DNA of 64,000 nt, taken from assembly GCF_965208925.1 (NCBI RefSeq), contig NZ_OZ242364.1, forward strand, positions 3,038,001 to 3,102,000. The letters are read 5' to 3'. Position numbers and translations under genes: made by a program. This stretch comes from Poriferisodalis sp965208925 (lineage in GTDB: Bacteria > Actinomycetota > Acidimicrobiia > Acidimicrobiales > Poriferisodalaceae). Position 1 is the first letter of the stretch. Each line of letters begins with the position of its first letter. The notes under the pieces are model-generated. The model made no database searches. It saw only the letters and a program-made list of their open reading frames with translations, and was not told where the DNA came from. Below are positions 49,394-59,091 of the stretch, one piece after another.

Positions 49394-51444
49394 GTCGGCT
49401 CACCCTCCTCGCTGGGTTGCTCCCACCCGGCGATGCCCACGACCGTCTCTCGCTGCACGCCCTGCAGCTCGAGTTCGTGGCTGCGTTCACAGCGGGTGAG
49501 CGACGCCCCCAGCGGCCGCAGCTCGACAGGCCCCCGGCGGCACTCGATCGCCTCGTAGGGACAGCGGTCGGCGAAGTGGCAGCGGTCCGGCCATTCCCAC
49601 GGCGGCGGCACCACACCCGGGATTGTCGGCAGGTCCCCGACCCGCGGCTCATTGCGAGGAATCGCTGCGATCAGCCCCTCGGTGTAGGGATGGCGAGGCG
49701 TGGCGAAGACGTCGGCGAGCCGGCCGGTCTCCACGATCTCGCCGGCGTACATCACGGCCACCTGGTCGGCAAGGTCGGCCACCACGCCGAGGTCATGGGT
49801 GATCAGCAGCACTGAGACACCACGGCTGCGTGCAAGCTCGCCGATCAAGTCGAGCATCTGGCCCTGCACGGTGACGTCGAGCGCCGTGGTGGGCTCGTCT
49901 GCGATGAGCAGCTTCGGCTCGCACGACAGAGCCATGGCGATCATCACCCGCTGCGCCATGCCGCCCGAGAATTGGTGCGGATAGGCGTCGATGCGCTTGT
50001 GCGGGTCGGGAATGCCGACCTCGGCGAACAGCTCGATGACTCGCTCTCGGGCCTGCTTCCGGGTCATGTCAAGATGCACCCGCAGCGGCTCCGCCACCTG
50101 CCGGCCGACGGTGTACGCAGGGTTCAGCGCGGCTGAGGGCTCCTGGAAGATGATCCCGATCTCGCGGCCCCGGATGTGACGCAGGTCGTCGAAGTCCATG
50201 CGGACCAGTTCGCGGCCGTCGAGCATGATCGACTCGGCGCTGGCCTGTCCGGGGTCCGGCACCAGGCCCATCAGCGACAGACCGGTGATGGTCTTGCCTG
50301 AGCCCGATTCGCCCACCAGCGCCATCACTTCGCCCCGGCCGATGTCGAGGTTCACGTTGCGCACGACCGTCATGTCGGTGCCTTCGCCCGGCTTGGGAAA
50401 GACGATGTCCAGCCCTCGCAGGCTGAGCAGGGGGTCGTCAGTGTCTCGCGGCGGCCGGGGCGGGGCGGCAGCGCTGCGCTCCTTGGGAATGACGTCGCCG
50501 ACGCCCACTCGGCCGCCACGGGCCTCGCGGGCAAAGGCGTCGCGCAGCCCGTCGCCGAAGACGTTGAAGGCCACCACCGTGAGGAAGATGGCGATGCCCG
50601 GCGGGATGGCAGGCCAGATCGTGCGATCGATGCTGATCTCCGCGTCGCGCAGCATCCGTCCCCAGCTCGCCTGGGTGGCGTCGGCACCGATCCCCAGGAA
50701 GCTGAGGGCCGCCTCGGCCAGGACCGCTTGAGCGAACAGCAAGGTGGTCTGCACGATGAGCGGCGGCGCGACGTTGGGGAGGATGTGACGCCACATCACT
50801 CTCCGGTCGCCTGCGCCGGCAGCCCGCGCACCGTCGACGTAGAACTCCTCACGGGCAGCGAAGACCTCCGCCCGCACCAACCGGGTGATGATCATCGAGA
50901 ACACGAGGCCGATCGCCAGCATGGCGTTGGTGAGCCCCGTGCCCAGCCCGGTGATGATCGCCATCGCCATCACGACCGCGGGCACGGCCACGACGATCTC
51001 CACGAACCGCATGGCGATGCGGTCGGCCCAGCCGCGGAAGTAGCCGATGGCCAGCCCGAGCGGAACGCCGATGACCAGCGCCACCAGCACCGCTTCGACG
51101 CCGGCGATCAGCGCATAGCGGGCGCCGAAGAAGATGCGGGTCAGGATGTCCCGCCCGACGTGGTCGGTGCCGAGCAGGTATCCGGCCTCGCCGGGGCTGA
51201 ACAAGATGTCTTGGAATCGGGTCGCAAGGATCTCGTCGTGAGACGTGAGCAGCGGGGCAAAGATCGCCGCGATCACCACGATGACGAGGTAGGCGGCCCC
51301 CGTCATTGCCACCTTGTTGCGCAGCAGGCGCGACCAGAACCGGCTGCGGGTGGCCCGTGTCGCCGACTCCTGAGCCATGGGCGACTGTCCGGTGACGTCA
51401 CCCGAATCGGCAGTGCCGCCCAGTCCCGCCAGGGTGTCGCTCAT
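49390..51444 (-). CDS. Fused ABC permease-ATPase, DppC-DppD type
   Basis: 684 residues combining two normally separate subunits. Residues about 30-305 are a DppC permease: NKVAMTGAAYLVIVVIAAIFAP, GTDHVGRDILTRIFFGARYAL and the inner-membrane loop FYVDGARAAGAGDRRVMWRHILPN. After a Pro/Arg-rich joint, residues about 335-684 form a DppD ATPase with GESGSGKTITGLS, FSGGMAQRVM, LLIADEPTTALDV and the CHFADRCPYEAIEC cluster. No frameshift is needed; the frame is continuous. Such fusions exist in actinobacteria but are less common. Coupled on both sides by ATGA overlaps. Confidence 0.93.
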   Translation of the reverse strand: MSDTLAGLGGTADSGDVTGQSPMAQESATRATRSRFWSRLLRNKVAMTGAAYLVIVVIAAIFAPLLTSHDEILATRFQDILFSPGEAGYLLGTDHVGRDILTRIFFGARYALIAGVEAVLVALVIGVPLGLAIGYFRGWADRIAMRFVEIVVAVPAVVMAMAIITGLGTGLTNAMLAIGLVFSMIITRLVRAEVFAAREEFYVDGARAAGAGDRRVMWRHILPNVAPPLIVQTTLLFAQAVLAEAALSFLGIGADATQASWGRMLRDAEISIDRTIWPAIPPGIAIFLTVVAFNVFGDGLRDAFAREARGGRVGVGDVIPKERSAAAPPRPPRDTDDPLLSLRGLDIVFPKPGEGTDMTVVRNVNLDIGRGEVMALVGESGSGKTITGLSLMGLVPDPGQASAESIMLDGRELVRMDFDDLRHIRGREIGIIFQEPSAALNPAYTVGRQVAEPLRVHLDMTRKQARERVIELFAEVGIPDPHKRIDAYPHQFSGGMAQRVMIAMALSCEPKLLIADEPTTALDVTVQGQMLDLIGELARSRGVSVLLITHDLGVVADLADQVAVMYAGEIVETGRLADVFATPRHPYTEGLIAAIPRNEPRVGDLPTIPGVVPPPWEWPDRCHFADRCPYEAIECRRGPVELRPLGASLTRCERSHELELQGVQRETVVGIAGWEQPSEEGEPT

Positions 51445-52385
51445 TCCGGCCTCACCTTCGGGTTCAGCCAGGCATAGCTGAGATCCAGCACGATGTTGAC
51501 GACCACCACCACCGCCGCGGTCACCATCACGAACCCGAGCAGGGCCGGCATGTTCTGGCGCAGTATGGCGTCGACACCGAATCTGCCGAGACCCGGCACA
51601 TTGAAGACGAACTCCACGAAGATCGAGCCGCCGATCAGCGCCGATGTCTGGAAGCCCGCCAGCGTCACGACCGGGATCGCCGCATTGCGAATGGCGTGAC
51701 GTGACACCACCCGCCGCACAGGGAGCCCCTTGGCCAGCGCTGTGCGCACGTAGTCACGCTGGAGCACGCCGATCATCGACGAGCGGGCCTGGCGGGCAAT
51801 CGCCGCAGACGCGGAGATGCCCAACGCCACGCACGGCAGGATCAACGCTTCGACCCATGCGAAGAACGTCTCCGGCCGGGTCGTGGGCCAGATGGCCGGC
51901 AGCCACTGCAGCTTCACCCCGACGTAGTACGCGAGCACCAGGCCGATCCAGAAATTCGGCACGGCAAGCCCCAGCGACGATGCGACGGTGATCGTGCGAT
52001 CAGGCCATCTCCCGGCCTTGAGCGCAGCCAGCACACCGAACGCGCTGCCGATGGCCAGCGCCACGATCAGCGATCCGAACACCATCGACAGCGTCACCGG
52101 GATGCGATCGCGCAGCTCCGTCGTGATCTTCTCGCCGTTGAACCAGTTGGTGCCGAGATCACCGACCACAGCGCTGTTGAGCCAGTCCCAGTACTGCACC
52201 ATCAGCGGACGGTCGATGCCGAGTTCGGCGCGCTTCTGGGCGAGCGACTCCAGATCGGCGTCGTCGCCCATGATCGTGGCTGCCGGGTCGACCGGATTGA
52301 GCTGGGCCAGGAAGAAGACCAGCGTGGCCACCATCAGCATCAGCGGGATTGCGGCGAGGATCCGGCTGACCAGCAGTCGAAACAC
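51441..52385 (-). CDS. Peptide/nickel-type ABC permease, DppB type
   Basis: 314 residues with six predicted spans. MFRLLVSRILAAIPLMLMVATLVFFLAQLNPVDPA is the usual start of DppB proteins, and the conserved loop RQARSSMIGVLQRDYVRTALAKGL and VFNVPGLGRFGVDAI are present. It forms the translocation pore with the permease half of the fused protein. It is the first gene of the transporter operon; its stop overlaps the next ATG. The expected binding-protein gene is not adjacent but lies at 59564-61261. Confidence 0.92.
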   Translation of the reverse strand: MFRLLVSRILAAIPLMLMVATLVFFLAQLNPVDPAATIMGDDADLESLAQKRAELGIDRPLMVQYWDWLNSAVVGDLGTNWFNGEKITTELRDRIPVTLSMVFGSLIVALAIGSAFGVLAALKAGRWPDRTITVASSLGLAVPNFWIGLVLAYYVGVKLQWLPAIWPTTRPETFFAWVEALILPCVALGISASAAIARQARSSMIGVLQRDYVRTALAKGLPVRRVVSRHAIRNAAIPVVTLAGFQTSALIGGSIFVEFVFNVPGLGRFGVDAILRQNMPALLGFVMVTAAVVVVVNIVLDLSYAWLNPKVRPE

Positions 52386-52731
52386 CTAGCACCCCCCTGC
52401 GCTGCCGCCACGTCAGTTCGGCATCTTGAAACCGGTCGTCAAGGCTAGGGCGAAGCCCTGGACTGAGCGGACCGCGGCCGCTCGTTCTCTTGGTGACGGC
52501 TTCGCGCCAGCAGCGGTTCCTGCCACGCGTCCAAGCGTGGACTTGCTTCCCAAGGCGATCTCGAGCCTGCCGAATACGCAGGCGCTGACTTGACGGCCGG
52601 CGCGGAGCGACACGCTCAACGGCACGCCTCGTTATGAGGAAACCCAGAGATCTAACAACGAGTTGTGCCTATTCTTCATTTTTGTGTCGCTAAAGAAGAA
52701 CACGGACGATCGTCGGGGTGTAGGAGGGTTG
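52386..52731. other. Divergent intergenic region with several hairpins
   Basis: The gap between the DppB-type gene and the giant RTX gene holds GAGCGG/CCGCTC (52465-52483), CCACGC/GCGTGG (52523-52540) and ACAAC/GTTGT (52655-52666) inverted repeats, plus a minus-strand open frame of 70 codons (52413-52625) that I cannot support as a gene. The area from 52655 is AT-richer and probably contains the promoter of the giant gene. Confidence 0.5.
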
Positions 52732-55700
52732 GTGCGTCAGCGGCCAAGCGCGCTGCTCGGCTGCCGACGCCGAGTATTGGCCGGTGTCGTCGCTGTGCTG
52801 CTGCTGTTGGTGTTGCCGATCCCCTCTGCGGCCGCTCAGGACTCGGTGCCTGCGGAATCGGGGCCGTCTGAGAGCGAGATCGAGCAGGCTCGTCTGTCGG
52901 GTTCGGTGCATTCGAGCCTGCCGGAGCTGTGGCCCAATCTGTGGCGCGCGGCGAATCTGGGAACGCTACGTCTGGAGTGTCCTCAGACAGTGGTGGAGGG
53001 CGACCTGATCAGCTGCTTCGTGCATGAGTACTCCCTCATCGGCAGGATCTGGCTGACGGTGATCAGGCTGGAGGACATCTACCGGCTGCCGGTCCCGAAC
53101 GTGACAGCGACCGCGTCCTCATCGTCGGTGCCGTCTGAGCAGCTTTCGGGTCGTTTCGTGTCCCCCGGCTTCTCGGTGGAGTCGAACAAGCGCTGGTGGG
53201 TGTTCGTGGACACCGTCGATGATGACAGTTGCGATCCCCAGCCGTACTCGCTGGAAGTGAGCATGGCTGGCTTGGGCCAGTCTGCCGTGGCAACGGTGAC
53301 GGTGCTCGACGACGGCGACGCCAGCGCTCCGGGCGAGTCGGGCGCGCAGTGTGTGGCACCGGTGCCGATAGAAGTCCTGGACGCGTCGGCGTCGGAGGAC
53401 GACGGCTCGGCGGTGTTCACGGTGCGCGCCACTGGCGCAGCGCCGACGGACGGCGTGCGGGTCGACTATGCGCTGGCACCCGGTTCGGCGTCTGCAGGGA
53501 CGGACTACAGTGACGTTTCGGGGACCCTGACGATCCCCGCAGGTGCTCGCCACGCGACGATCTCGGTGCCGCTCACCAATGACACCACCGCGGAGAGCGA
53601 CGAGTCGTTCAGCCTGACGCTGTCAAATCCGATGGGGGTGTTGCTGTCGGACGCATCGGCGACCGCGACGATCACCGACGACGACGGCACCGCGACGCCT
53701 GCGCCGCCGCCGCCGGCTGTGTGCAGCGATGTGGTACTCGTCGGTTCGGTCCGTGACGTGTTCGATATCACCCAGTCCGGCTTCGCGGGAGATCACCACG
53801 CGTTCGTGGACGTCGACGTCACGTGTCCGGACGCCGGTTCGCCGGCAGGGCTCCCCATCGCCATGTCAGTAATCGAAGGGCCGCAGGCGAGTCTCGGCGC
53901 GAGCACATATTGCCTGGTGCAGACCGGCACACGAACAGTCACTGCGGCCGCCGCATCGGCCGCTGGGTGCGAGACCTTCGCGGTGTCGCGGCCTCTCGGC
54001 AACCGCGAAGGTGGCCGTTCAACCCACCTGCTGCAGATTCCTGACGCGAGCGTCGGCCAGACTCACCAGTTGCTGGTGTGGGTCGACGCCGACCGCGACC
54101 AGACGCACGACCGCGGCGAGCCGTACCAGTACATCACGGCCGACTTCAGGGGCCGCTCCGTGGGCGGCAGCACACTGATCGACTTCGATCTGCCGGACAA
54201 CTTCGAGGCGTCGCTGGTGACGCCGTTCAGCGACCGCGTCAGCCGAGCAGGGCAGTACACCACGCTGCGGCTGAGCCTCAAGACCCGAACCGACGAAGTG
54301 ATCGGCCATACCCTCGGTGGCCCCGTCTACCGCAAAGATCCGGTAGTGGGCGCCCCGGTGTCGGTGTCGATGCTGGCGGGACCGAGCCGCACCGCGGAGG
54401 TGACCTGTTCCACGCCGCCCACGGCCGACGCGCCCTCGCCCGGCTACTCCGACGCCTGCATGAGCGATTCGTTGGGCCATGTGGACGTCAGGTTCCGGGT
54501 GCCATCGGGCGGTGTGAGCGCCCTGCGAGGCCAGCAGGACACACTGCGCGTGTGGCTCGACGACGACCGGGACGGCCGTTACGACTTCGAGACCGTCGAC
54601 GAGAACCAGCGCATCGTTACCCCCGAGCCCAGCACCACCGTCGGCGTGCCGGTGGCCAAGACCGTCAGCTACGTGGCAATGGGCGACTCGTACTCCGCAG
54701 GAGAGAACGGCCGCACGAGCTTCCCGGGTTTCGTCGGCGAGTATCGGCAAGGAGTGGGTCTCGCGGACACCAAGTGTCGTAGGTGGGATCGGGCCTATCC
54801 TGAGGTCCTGCGGAGGAGCCTGCTGCGCAGCGGCGATCTCAGCATCCGCGTCGAGTACGTCACCTTCGCGTGCGTCAGCGCGAGACCGCAAAACGTCTAT
54901 GACGCCTTGGATCCCCACGGCACTAACACCGACAGTCGCAGCATTAGGACTCAAGGCCCTACAGCGGGTGCGGTTCAGGAACCCCGTCAGGCGTTGTCGC
55001 TCGCCCGTACCGATTCCCGCAGTGTCGACTTGGTCACCATGACCATCGGTGGCAATGACGTGAGCTTCGCGGCCATTCTTGGAGACTGCGTGACGCCGTT
55101 CTACCAGAACAACGACACGACGTGTGACGAGAGCGATGTCGTTGACTGTGCAATCGCTGCCAATGAAGGTCATCTCACCGAATGCACTACGCCGTTGAGT
55201 TACGACGGCGTATTCGAGACGGTCGAGGAACGAGTCGTTGACGTGCTGGCGCATGTCCGGGAGATCGCCCCTCAGGCGTCGGTGATGTTGCTGGGCTATC
55301 CGTACCTGACGCCGGTGATGGAACTGTGCGGGGGACTCACACGCGATCAGATCGAATCGCTGAACTCCCGCTACGAGGCCCTCCAGACTCACGCCAGTCA
55401 AGCCCTATTCGAGCAGGTGCGCCGCGCTTATGAGAAGGAATTGAGCGACTTGGGTCTTTCTGATCCTTGCCAAGACCGCCTTGAGGCATATCTCGAAACC
55501 TTCCATGACTGCGCAGACCTGGATGCGCGTGAGGTCGCTTTCGCCTTGGGCAGCGGTTGGGCCGACAACTTTGGAAGTGATGCTGCTGGACAGTTCGCTC
55601 CGGGTGTTGTGAAGATTGATCCTGGGGAAGCGCTGTTCTTGCGTCGGGGGGCGGACGATCTGAACGCTGCTCTGCAGAATGCGGCGTCGCGTGCTGGGGT

Positions 55701-58191
55701 GCATTTTGTGGATGTGGTGGGCGGCGTGGAGTCGTCGTTGCACCCGACGGGGTTTGTCGGGCATGACCAATGCAGCGGCGAGCCGTGGCTGAACGGTTTC
55801 GTGGCCGACGACGTCGAGGACAATGGTGCGAACGGCAAGTCGTTCCATCCAACGGTGGCGGGTCATGTGGGGTATGCGGAGATCTTGTGGGACTACATCC
55901 GCAACGCAATCCGCGACCCGGAGGTCGGTTTGAACGAAGCAGGCCTGCCGGTCAATCCCGACCCGCAGGACGACGAGGATGCAGCGGCCGCGGCGGGTTC
56001 TGGGCACTCGGGGCGCAGTGCTGAGGACGACTCGTCTCAGGGTGCTGCCGACGATGGCGCCGAGACGGGCGACGCTGAGGAGGACACGGACTTCTCGTGG
56101 GGTGTGCTGGCGGTGAAGCGCGCGGCGGCGGTGTCGGGCTGCGGCGCGGCGTTCGTCTCATCTGCTGAGAAGGTGAAGCTCACTGCGGGTGGCTTCGGGG
56201 CGAACTCGACGGTGTCGTTCGTGGGCCGTGCCGCTTCGGCGGGCGATGCGACGCTGACCAACCCGACGATTCCTGACGCGACTGCGGACGCGAACGGCCG
56301 CGTGGAGGTGTCGTGGGCCGTGCCCGCGGCGCCTGCTGCGAGCGTGGACGCGGCGCCGCGGGGGTACCTGTTCCAGGCATCGAGCGAGGACGGCGACGAG
56401 ACGCGGCATGCGTTCATGACGGCGCCGCTGCTGGCCTATCCGGGCACGGCGCCGTGCGCGACGGCCGACACGGCGTCCACGACGCTGGGCCAAAGCGTGC
56501 AGGTTCGGGTGCTCGGCAACGACACGGCACCGACGGGCGGCTCGTTGAATGCCGCGTCGGTGAGAGTGCGGCCCGCGGAGGGCGGCACATTCGCGGTCGA
56601 TTCCTCGACGGGTGTGGTCACCTTCACGCCTGATGGGGGGTTCTGGGGCTCTGTCGAGACGTCCTATGTCGTGTTCGACAGTTGGGGTGTGGGGCTCGCA
56701 GCCGATCTCACGGTCACGGTAGACGCGGGCTGCACCATCACCGGCACGGCACGGACCGTGCTGATCGAGGGCACCGACGGAGACGACGTGATCTGCGTGC
56801 CGGACCGCGACGACTGGCAGGCGTTCCATGTGATCGACGCAAAAGGCGGCGTTGACGTGATCCTGGGCGGCGCCGGGACCGAATGGATCTATGGCGGGGC
56901 CGGTGATGATGTGATCTGGGGCAACGGCGGCGATGACCGGATCGTGGCGGGCGCCGGTCTGGACACGATCCACGGCGGTGCCGGAACGGACTCGATCTAC
57001 AGCGTGGACACGGCCGACACGATCGTCGACGACAGTTACGAACTGGTCGTGTCCCCGTCAGTCGTGGTGCCACAGTCGGGCCCCGCAGCCGAGGACGACT
57101 GGGCGTGGGCCGAAGCGTCCCAGACCATCGAGATCGACGTGCTCGGCAACGACAGCGACCCCAACGAGGACCTCGTATCCGGCTCGCTTCGCATCACAGT
57201 GCCCCCGACGCTGGGCGCCGCCGTCGTAAGCGAGACAGCCGACGACCGCCGCGTGGTCAGCTACCGGGCACCTGCCGCTGCTGGTTCGGACTCGTTCAGC
57301 TATGAGGTGTGCGACTCGCTGGGCAACTGCGCCACAGCGCGTGCGACCGTGACAGTAGGAGCGGTCTGCACGATCACGGGCACCGAGGGCGACGATGTTC
57401 TGTGGGGCACGCCCGGCGATGACGTGATCTGCGGCCTGGGTGGCGATGACGTGATCCACGGCCAGGGCGGCAACGACGTGCTCATCGGCGGACCAGGGAA
57501 CGACAACATCGCAGGCGGCCAGGGCAATGATGTGCTGATCGGCGGCGCCGGCAAGGACTACGGGTCGGGCGGACGGGGAGACGACACCATCTGGGGCGGC
57601 GACGGAGACGACGCGCTCTACGGCGACGACGGCAACGACACCGTCTGGGGCGGTGACGGCAGCGACAACCTGAGCGGCAACGACGGCGACGACCGCATCT
57701 CGGCTGGTGCGGGCGACGACATCGTGTGGGGCTACGACGGCAACGACCGCATCTGGGGCGGCCCCGGCGCGGACCGCATCTGGGGCGGCATGGGCAACGA
57801 CACTCTGTTTGGCGGCTCAGGGCACGACGCGCTGCGCGGCGGCGTCGGCGACGACGTGCTGTGGGGCGGCCCGGGCAACGACACCCTTGAAGGCGCAGCA
57901 GGCACCGACACCCTCCACGGCGGCGCCGGCAACGACCGGATCGACGGCGGCGACGCGAACGATGTGCTGTGGGGCGGTCCCGGTGACGACATCTTGTGGG
58001 GCAAGAACCACAACGACGAACTCCACGGCGGCGCCGGCGCGGACACCTTGCGCGGCGGCCTAGGAGACGATCGCCTGTGGGGTGGTACCGGCAACGATGA
58101 CCTCAACGGCAACAGCGGCACCGACCACCTCGACGGCGGCGACGGCGGCGACAGCTGTCGGCGCGCAGCGACGACGGCCGGCTGCGAGTAA
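52732..58191 (+). CDS. Giant secreted SGNH/GDSL hydrolase with Calx-beta, Ig-like and RTX repeats
   Basis: 1819 residues from the GTG at 52732, which has AGGAGGG about 4 bases upstream; an earlier ATG-free extension lacks a ribosome site. A signal peptide (LLGCRRRVLAGVVAVLLLLV, then PSAAAQDS) directs Sec export. Domains: N-terminal beta region; Calx-beta (about 210-322); further beta domains; SGNH hydrolase with GDSYSAG (651-657), IGGND (about 771-775) and SFHPTVAGH (His1039); Ig-like domain (1242-1333); RTX block 1 (about 1343-1433); Ig-like (1453-1542); RTX block 2 (about 1547-1819). The hydrolase is likely an esterase or lipase acting outside the cell, with calcium folding the repeats. RTX proteins usually leave by type I secretion; a Sec signal is atypical. 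Repeats often carry Trp (W-G-G). Confidence 0.88.
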   Translation: MRQRPSALLGCRRRVLAGVVAVLLLLVLPIPSAAAQDSVPAESGPSESEIEQARLSGSVHSSLPELWPNLWRAANLGTLRLECPQTVVEGDLISCFVHEYSLIGRIWLTVIRLEDIYRLPVPNVTATASSSSVPSEQLSGRFVSPGFSVESNKRWWVFVDTVDDDSCDPQPYSLEVSMAGLGQSAVATVTVLDDGDASAPGESGAQCVAPVPIEVLDASASEDDGSAVFTVRATGAAPTDGVRVDYALAPGSASAGTDYSDVSGTLTIPAGARHATISVPLTNDTTAESDESFSLTLSNPMGVLLSDASATATITDDDGTATPAPPPPAVCSDVVLVGSVRDVFDITQSGFAGDHHAFVDVDVTCPDAGSPAGLPIAMSVIEGPQASLGASTYCLVQTGTRTVTAAAASAAGCETFAVSRPLGNREGGRSTHLLQIPDASVGQTHQLLVWVDADRDQTHDRGEPYQYITADFRGRSVGGSTLIDFDLPDNFEASLVTPFSDRVSRAGQYTTLRLSLKTRTDEVIGHTLGGPVYRKDPVVGAPVSVSMLAGPSRTAEVTCSTPPTADAPSPGYSDACMSDSLGHVDVRFRVPSGGVSALRGQQDTLRVWLDDDRDGRYDFETVDENQRIVTPEPSTTVGVPVAKTVSYVAMGDSYSAGENGRTSFPGFVGEYRQGVGLADTKCRRWDRAYPEVLRRSLLRSGDLSIRVEYVTFACVSARPQNVYDALDPHGTNTDSRSIRTQGPTAGAVQEPRQALSLARTDSRSVDLVTMTIGGNDVSFAAILGDCVTPFYQNNDTTCDESDVVDCAIAANEGHLTECTTPLSYDGVFETVEERVVDVLAHVREIAPQASVMLLGYPYLTPVMELCGGLTRDQIESLNSRYEALQTHASQALFEQVRRAYEKELSDLGLSDPCQDRLEAYLETFHDCADLDAREVAFALGSGWADNFGSDAAGQFAPGVVKIDPGEALFLRRGADDLNAALQNAASRAGVHFVDVVGGVESSLHPTGFVGHDQCSGEPWLNGFVADDVEDNGANGKSFHPTVAGHVGYAEILWDYIRNAIRDPEVGLNEAGLPVNPDPQDDEDAAAAAGSGHSGRSAEDDSSQGAADDGAETGDAEEDTDFSWGVLAVKRAAAVSGCGAAFVSSAEKVKLTAGGFGANSTVSFVGRAASAGDATLTNPTIPDATADANGRVEVSWAVPAAPAASVDAAPRGYLFQASSEDGDETRHAFMTAPLLAYPGTAPCATADTASTTLGQSVQVRVLGNDTAPTGGSLNAASVRVRPAEGGTFAVDSSTGVVTFTPDGGFWGSVETSYVVFDSWGVGLAADLTVTVDAGCTITGTARTVLIEGTDGDDVICVPDRDDWQAFHVIDAKGGVDVILGGAGTEWIYGGAGDDVIWGNGGDDRIVAGAGLDTIHGGAGTDSIYSVDTADTIVDDSYELVVSPSVVVPQSGPAAEDDWAWAEASQTIEIDVLGNDSDPNEDLVSGSLRITVPPTLGAAVVSETADDRRVVSYRAPAAAGSDSFSYEVCDSLGNCATARATVTVGAVCTITGTEGDDVLWGTPGDDVICGLGGDDVIHGQGGNDVLIGGPGNDNIAGGQGNDVLIGGAGKDYGSGGRGDDTIWGGDGDDALYGDDGNDTVWGGDGSDNLSGNDGDDRISAGAGDDIVWGYDGNDRIWGGPGADRIWGGMGNDTLFGGSGHDALRGGVGDDVLWGGPGNDTLEGAAGTDTLHGGAGNDRIDGGDANDVLWGGPGDDILWGKNHNDELHGGAGADTLRGGLGDDRLWGGTGNDDLNGNSGTDHLDGGDGGDSCRRAATTAGCE
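57373..58170 (+). repeat. RTX nonapeptide repeat array (second block)
   Basis: About 30 imperfect 27-base units encode G-G-x-G-x-D-x-(L/I/V)-x with frequent W-G-G, for example DDVLWGGPGNDTL. GGCGGC and AACGAC cores recur. Calcium ions would bind between turns of the parallel beta roll. A shorter first block lies at about 56770-57020. Confidence 0.85.
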
Positions 58192-58319
58192 TCGCCTCAA
58201 TTGGGTGAGTGTGTCACTTGAGCCACCCGAGCCCGTATTCGCGCCATCCACGCACACAGATCGGGCTGGAGTGACTCTGCGGTGAATCATGACCGGCGGG
58301 TACACGCGCTACCAGTGGG

Positions 58320-58976
58320 ATGGCCGCGACGATGAGCGGTGCCCGGATGCGCCTGGCAAATGGCCGCCTGGTAGTGCTGGCGGATGCTGGGCGGCGCTGT
58401 TGGGCCCGGGTGCTGGACATCGCGGTGCTCATCCCCGCACTGTGGCTGTTTCTGGCAGCCCGCTGGGCCCAAGTGTGGTCTTGCTTCTTCGTATGCCGGG
58501 AACCTTCTGAGTGGGTGTTCATTCTCGGTCAGACCGGGCTGGTGGTGCTGATGCTCTACGAGCCGGTGATGGTGGCGCTGTGGGGCGCGACCGTGGGCAA
58601 GCTGGCGATGGGCATCAGGGTGGTTCGGATCGCGGACGCGAGCGCTCCGGGCTTGGCGCGGTCCCTTGCGCGAGTGTTGGTTCCGAACGTTGCAGGCGTG
58701 TTGACGTTCGGGATTGGTTGGTTCGTGGTGTGGGTAGTTCTCGCGCTATCGCTTGTGTTCGATCAGGACGAGCGCGGCTGGCACGACAAGCTTGCCGGGA
58801 CCGTGGTGGTCGCCAAGGCGTCGGTTGTGTCGTCGGGTGGGACTAGGGCGGGTCGTGTTGAGTCGCGAGCCGCACGGCGTCGGGGCCGAGAGCGCAGTTC
58901 CATGGATGAGCGCTGGCAACGGTTCATGAGCCGGGAAGTGCCCCAAGTCGGAGGGGAGGATCCCGATGACAATTGA
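58320..58976 (+). CDS. RDD-family membrane protein
   Basis: 218 residues. The RDD signature R-x-x-A-R-x-x-D appears as RCWARVLDIAVL, with membrane helices at about 30-50 (VLIPALWLFLAARWAQV), 65-90 and 125-150, and the conserved GWHDKLAGTVVV. RDD proteins are membrane proteins of unclear transport or anchoring roles. The first of several ATGs (58320, 58332, 58347) is used; none has a clear ribosome site. The charged C-terminal 60 residues look soluble. It follows the giant hydrolase by 128 bases in the same direction, so it could assist its export or folding (inference). Confidence 0.78.
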   Translation: MAATMSGARMRLANGRLVVLADAGRRCWARVLDIAVLIPALWLFLAARWAQVWSCFFVCREPSEWVFILGQTGLVVLMLYEPVMVALWGATVGKLAMGIRVVRIADASAPGLARSLARVLVPNVAGVLTFGIGWFVVWVVLALSLVFDQDERGWHDKLAGTVVVAKASVVSSGGTRAGRVESRAARRRGRERSSMDERWQRFMSREVPQVGGEDPDDN

Positions 58977-59091
58977 TCGTGAGTGAGTACCCGGGTGGCT
59001 TGAGCAAGCCGCTCAGTACAGGCAGAGCCAGCGCGACTGCGGACCTCGGCGGGTTCATGCCAGGACCGGCCGACAACTATGAGCGCTTGGG

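Noticed and set aside
52413..52625. 70-codon minus-strand frame as a small gene
   Set aside because: No ribosome site, no known family and it overlaps hairpins; kept only as an observation.
54019..55401. 460-codon minus-strand frame inside the giant hydrolase gene
   Set aside because: Opposite-strand shadow; the plus frame has GDSYSAG and GGND motifs and continues for 5.4 kb.
57373..58170. Repeat array as a CRISPR
   Set aside because: Units are contiguous, in frame and code RTX nonapeptides; there are no spacers.
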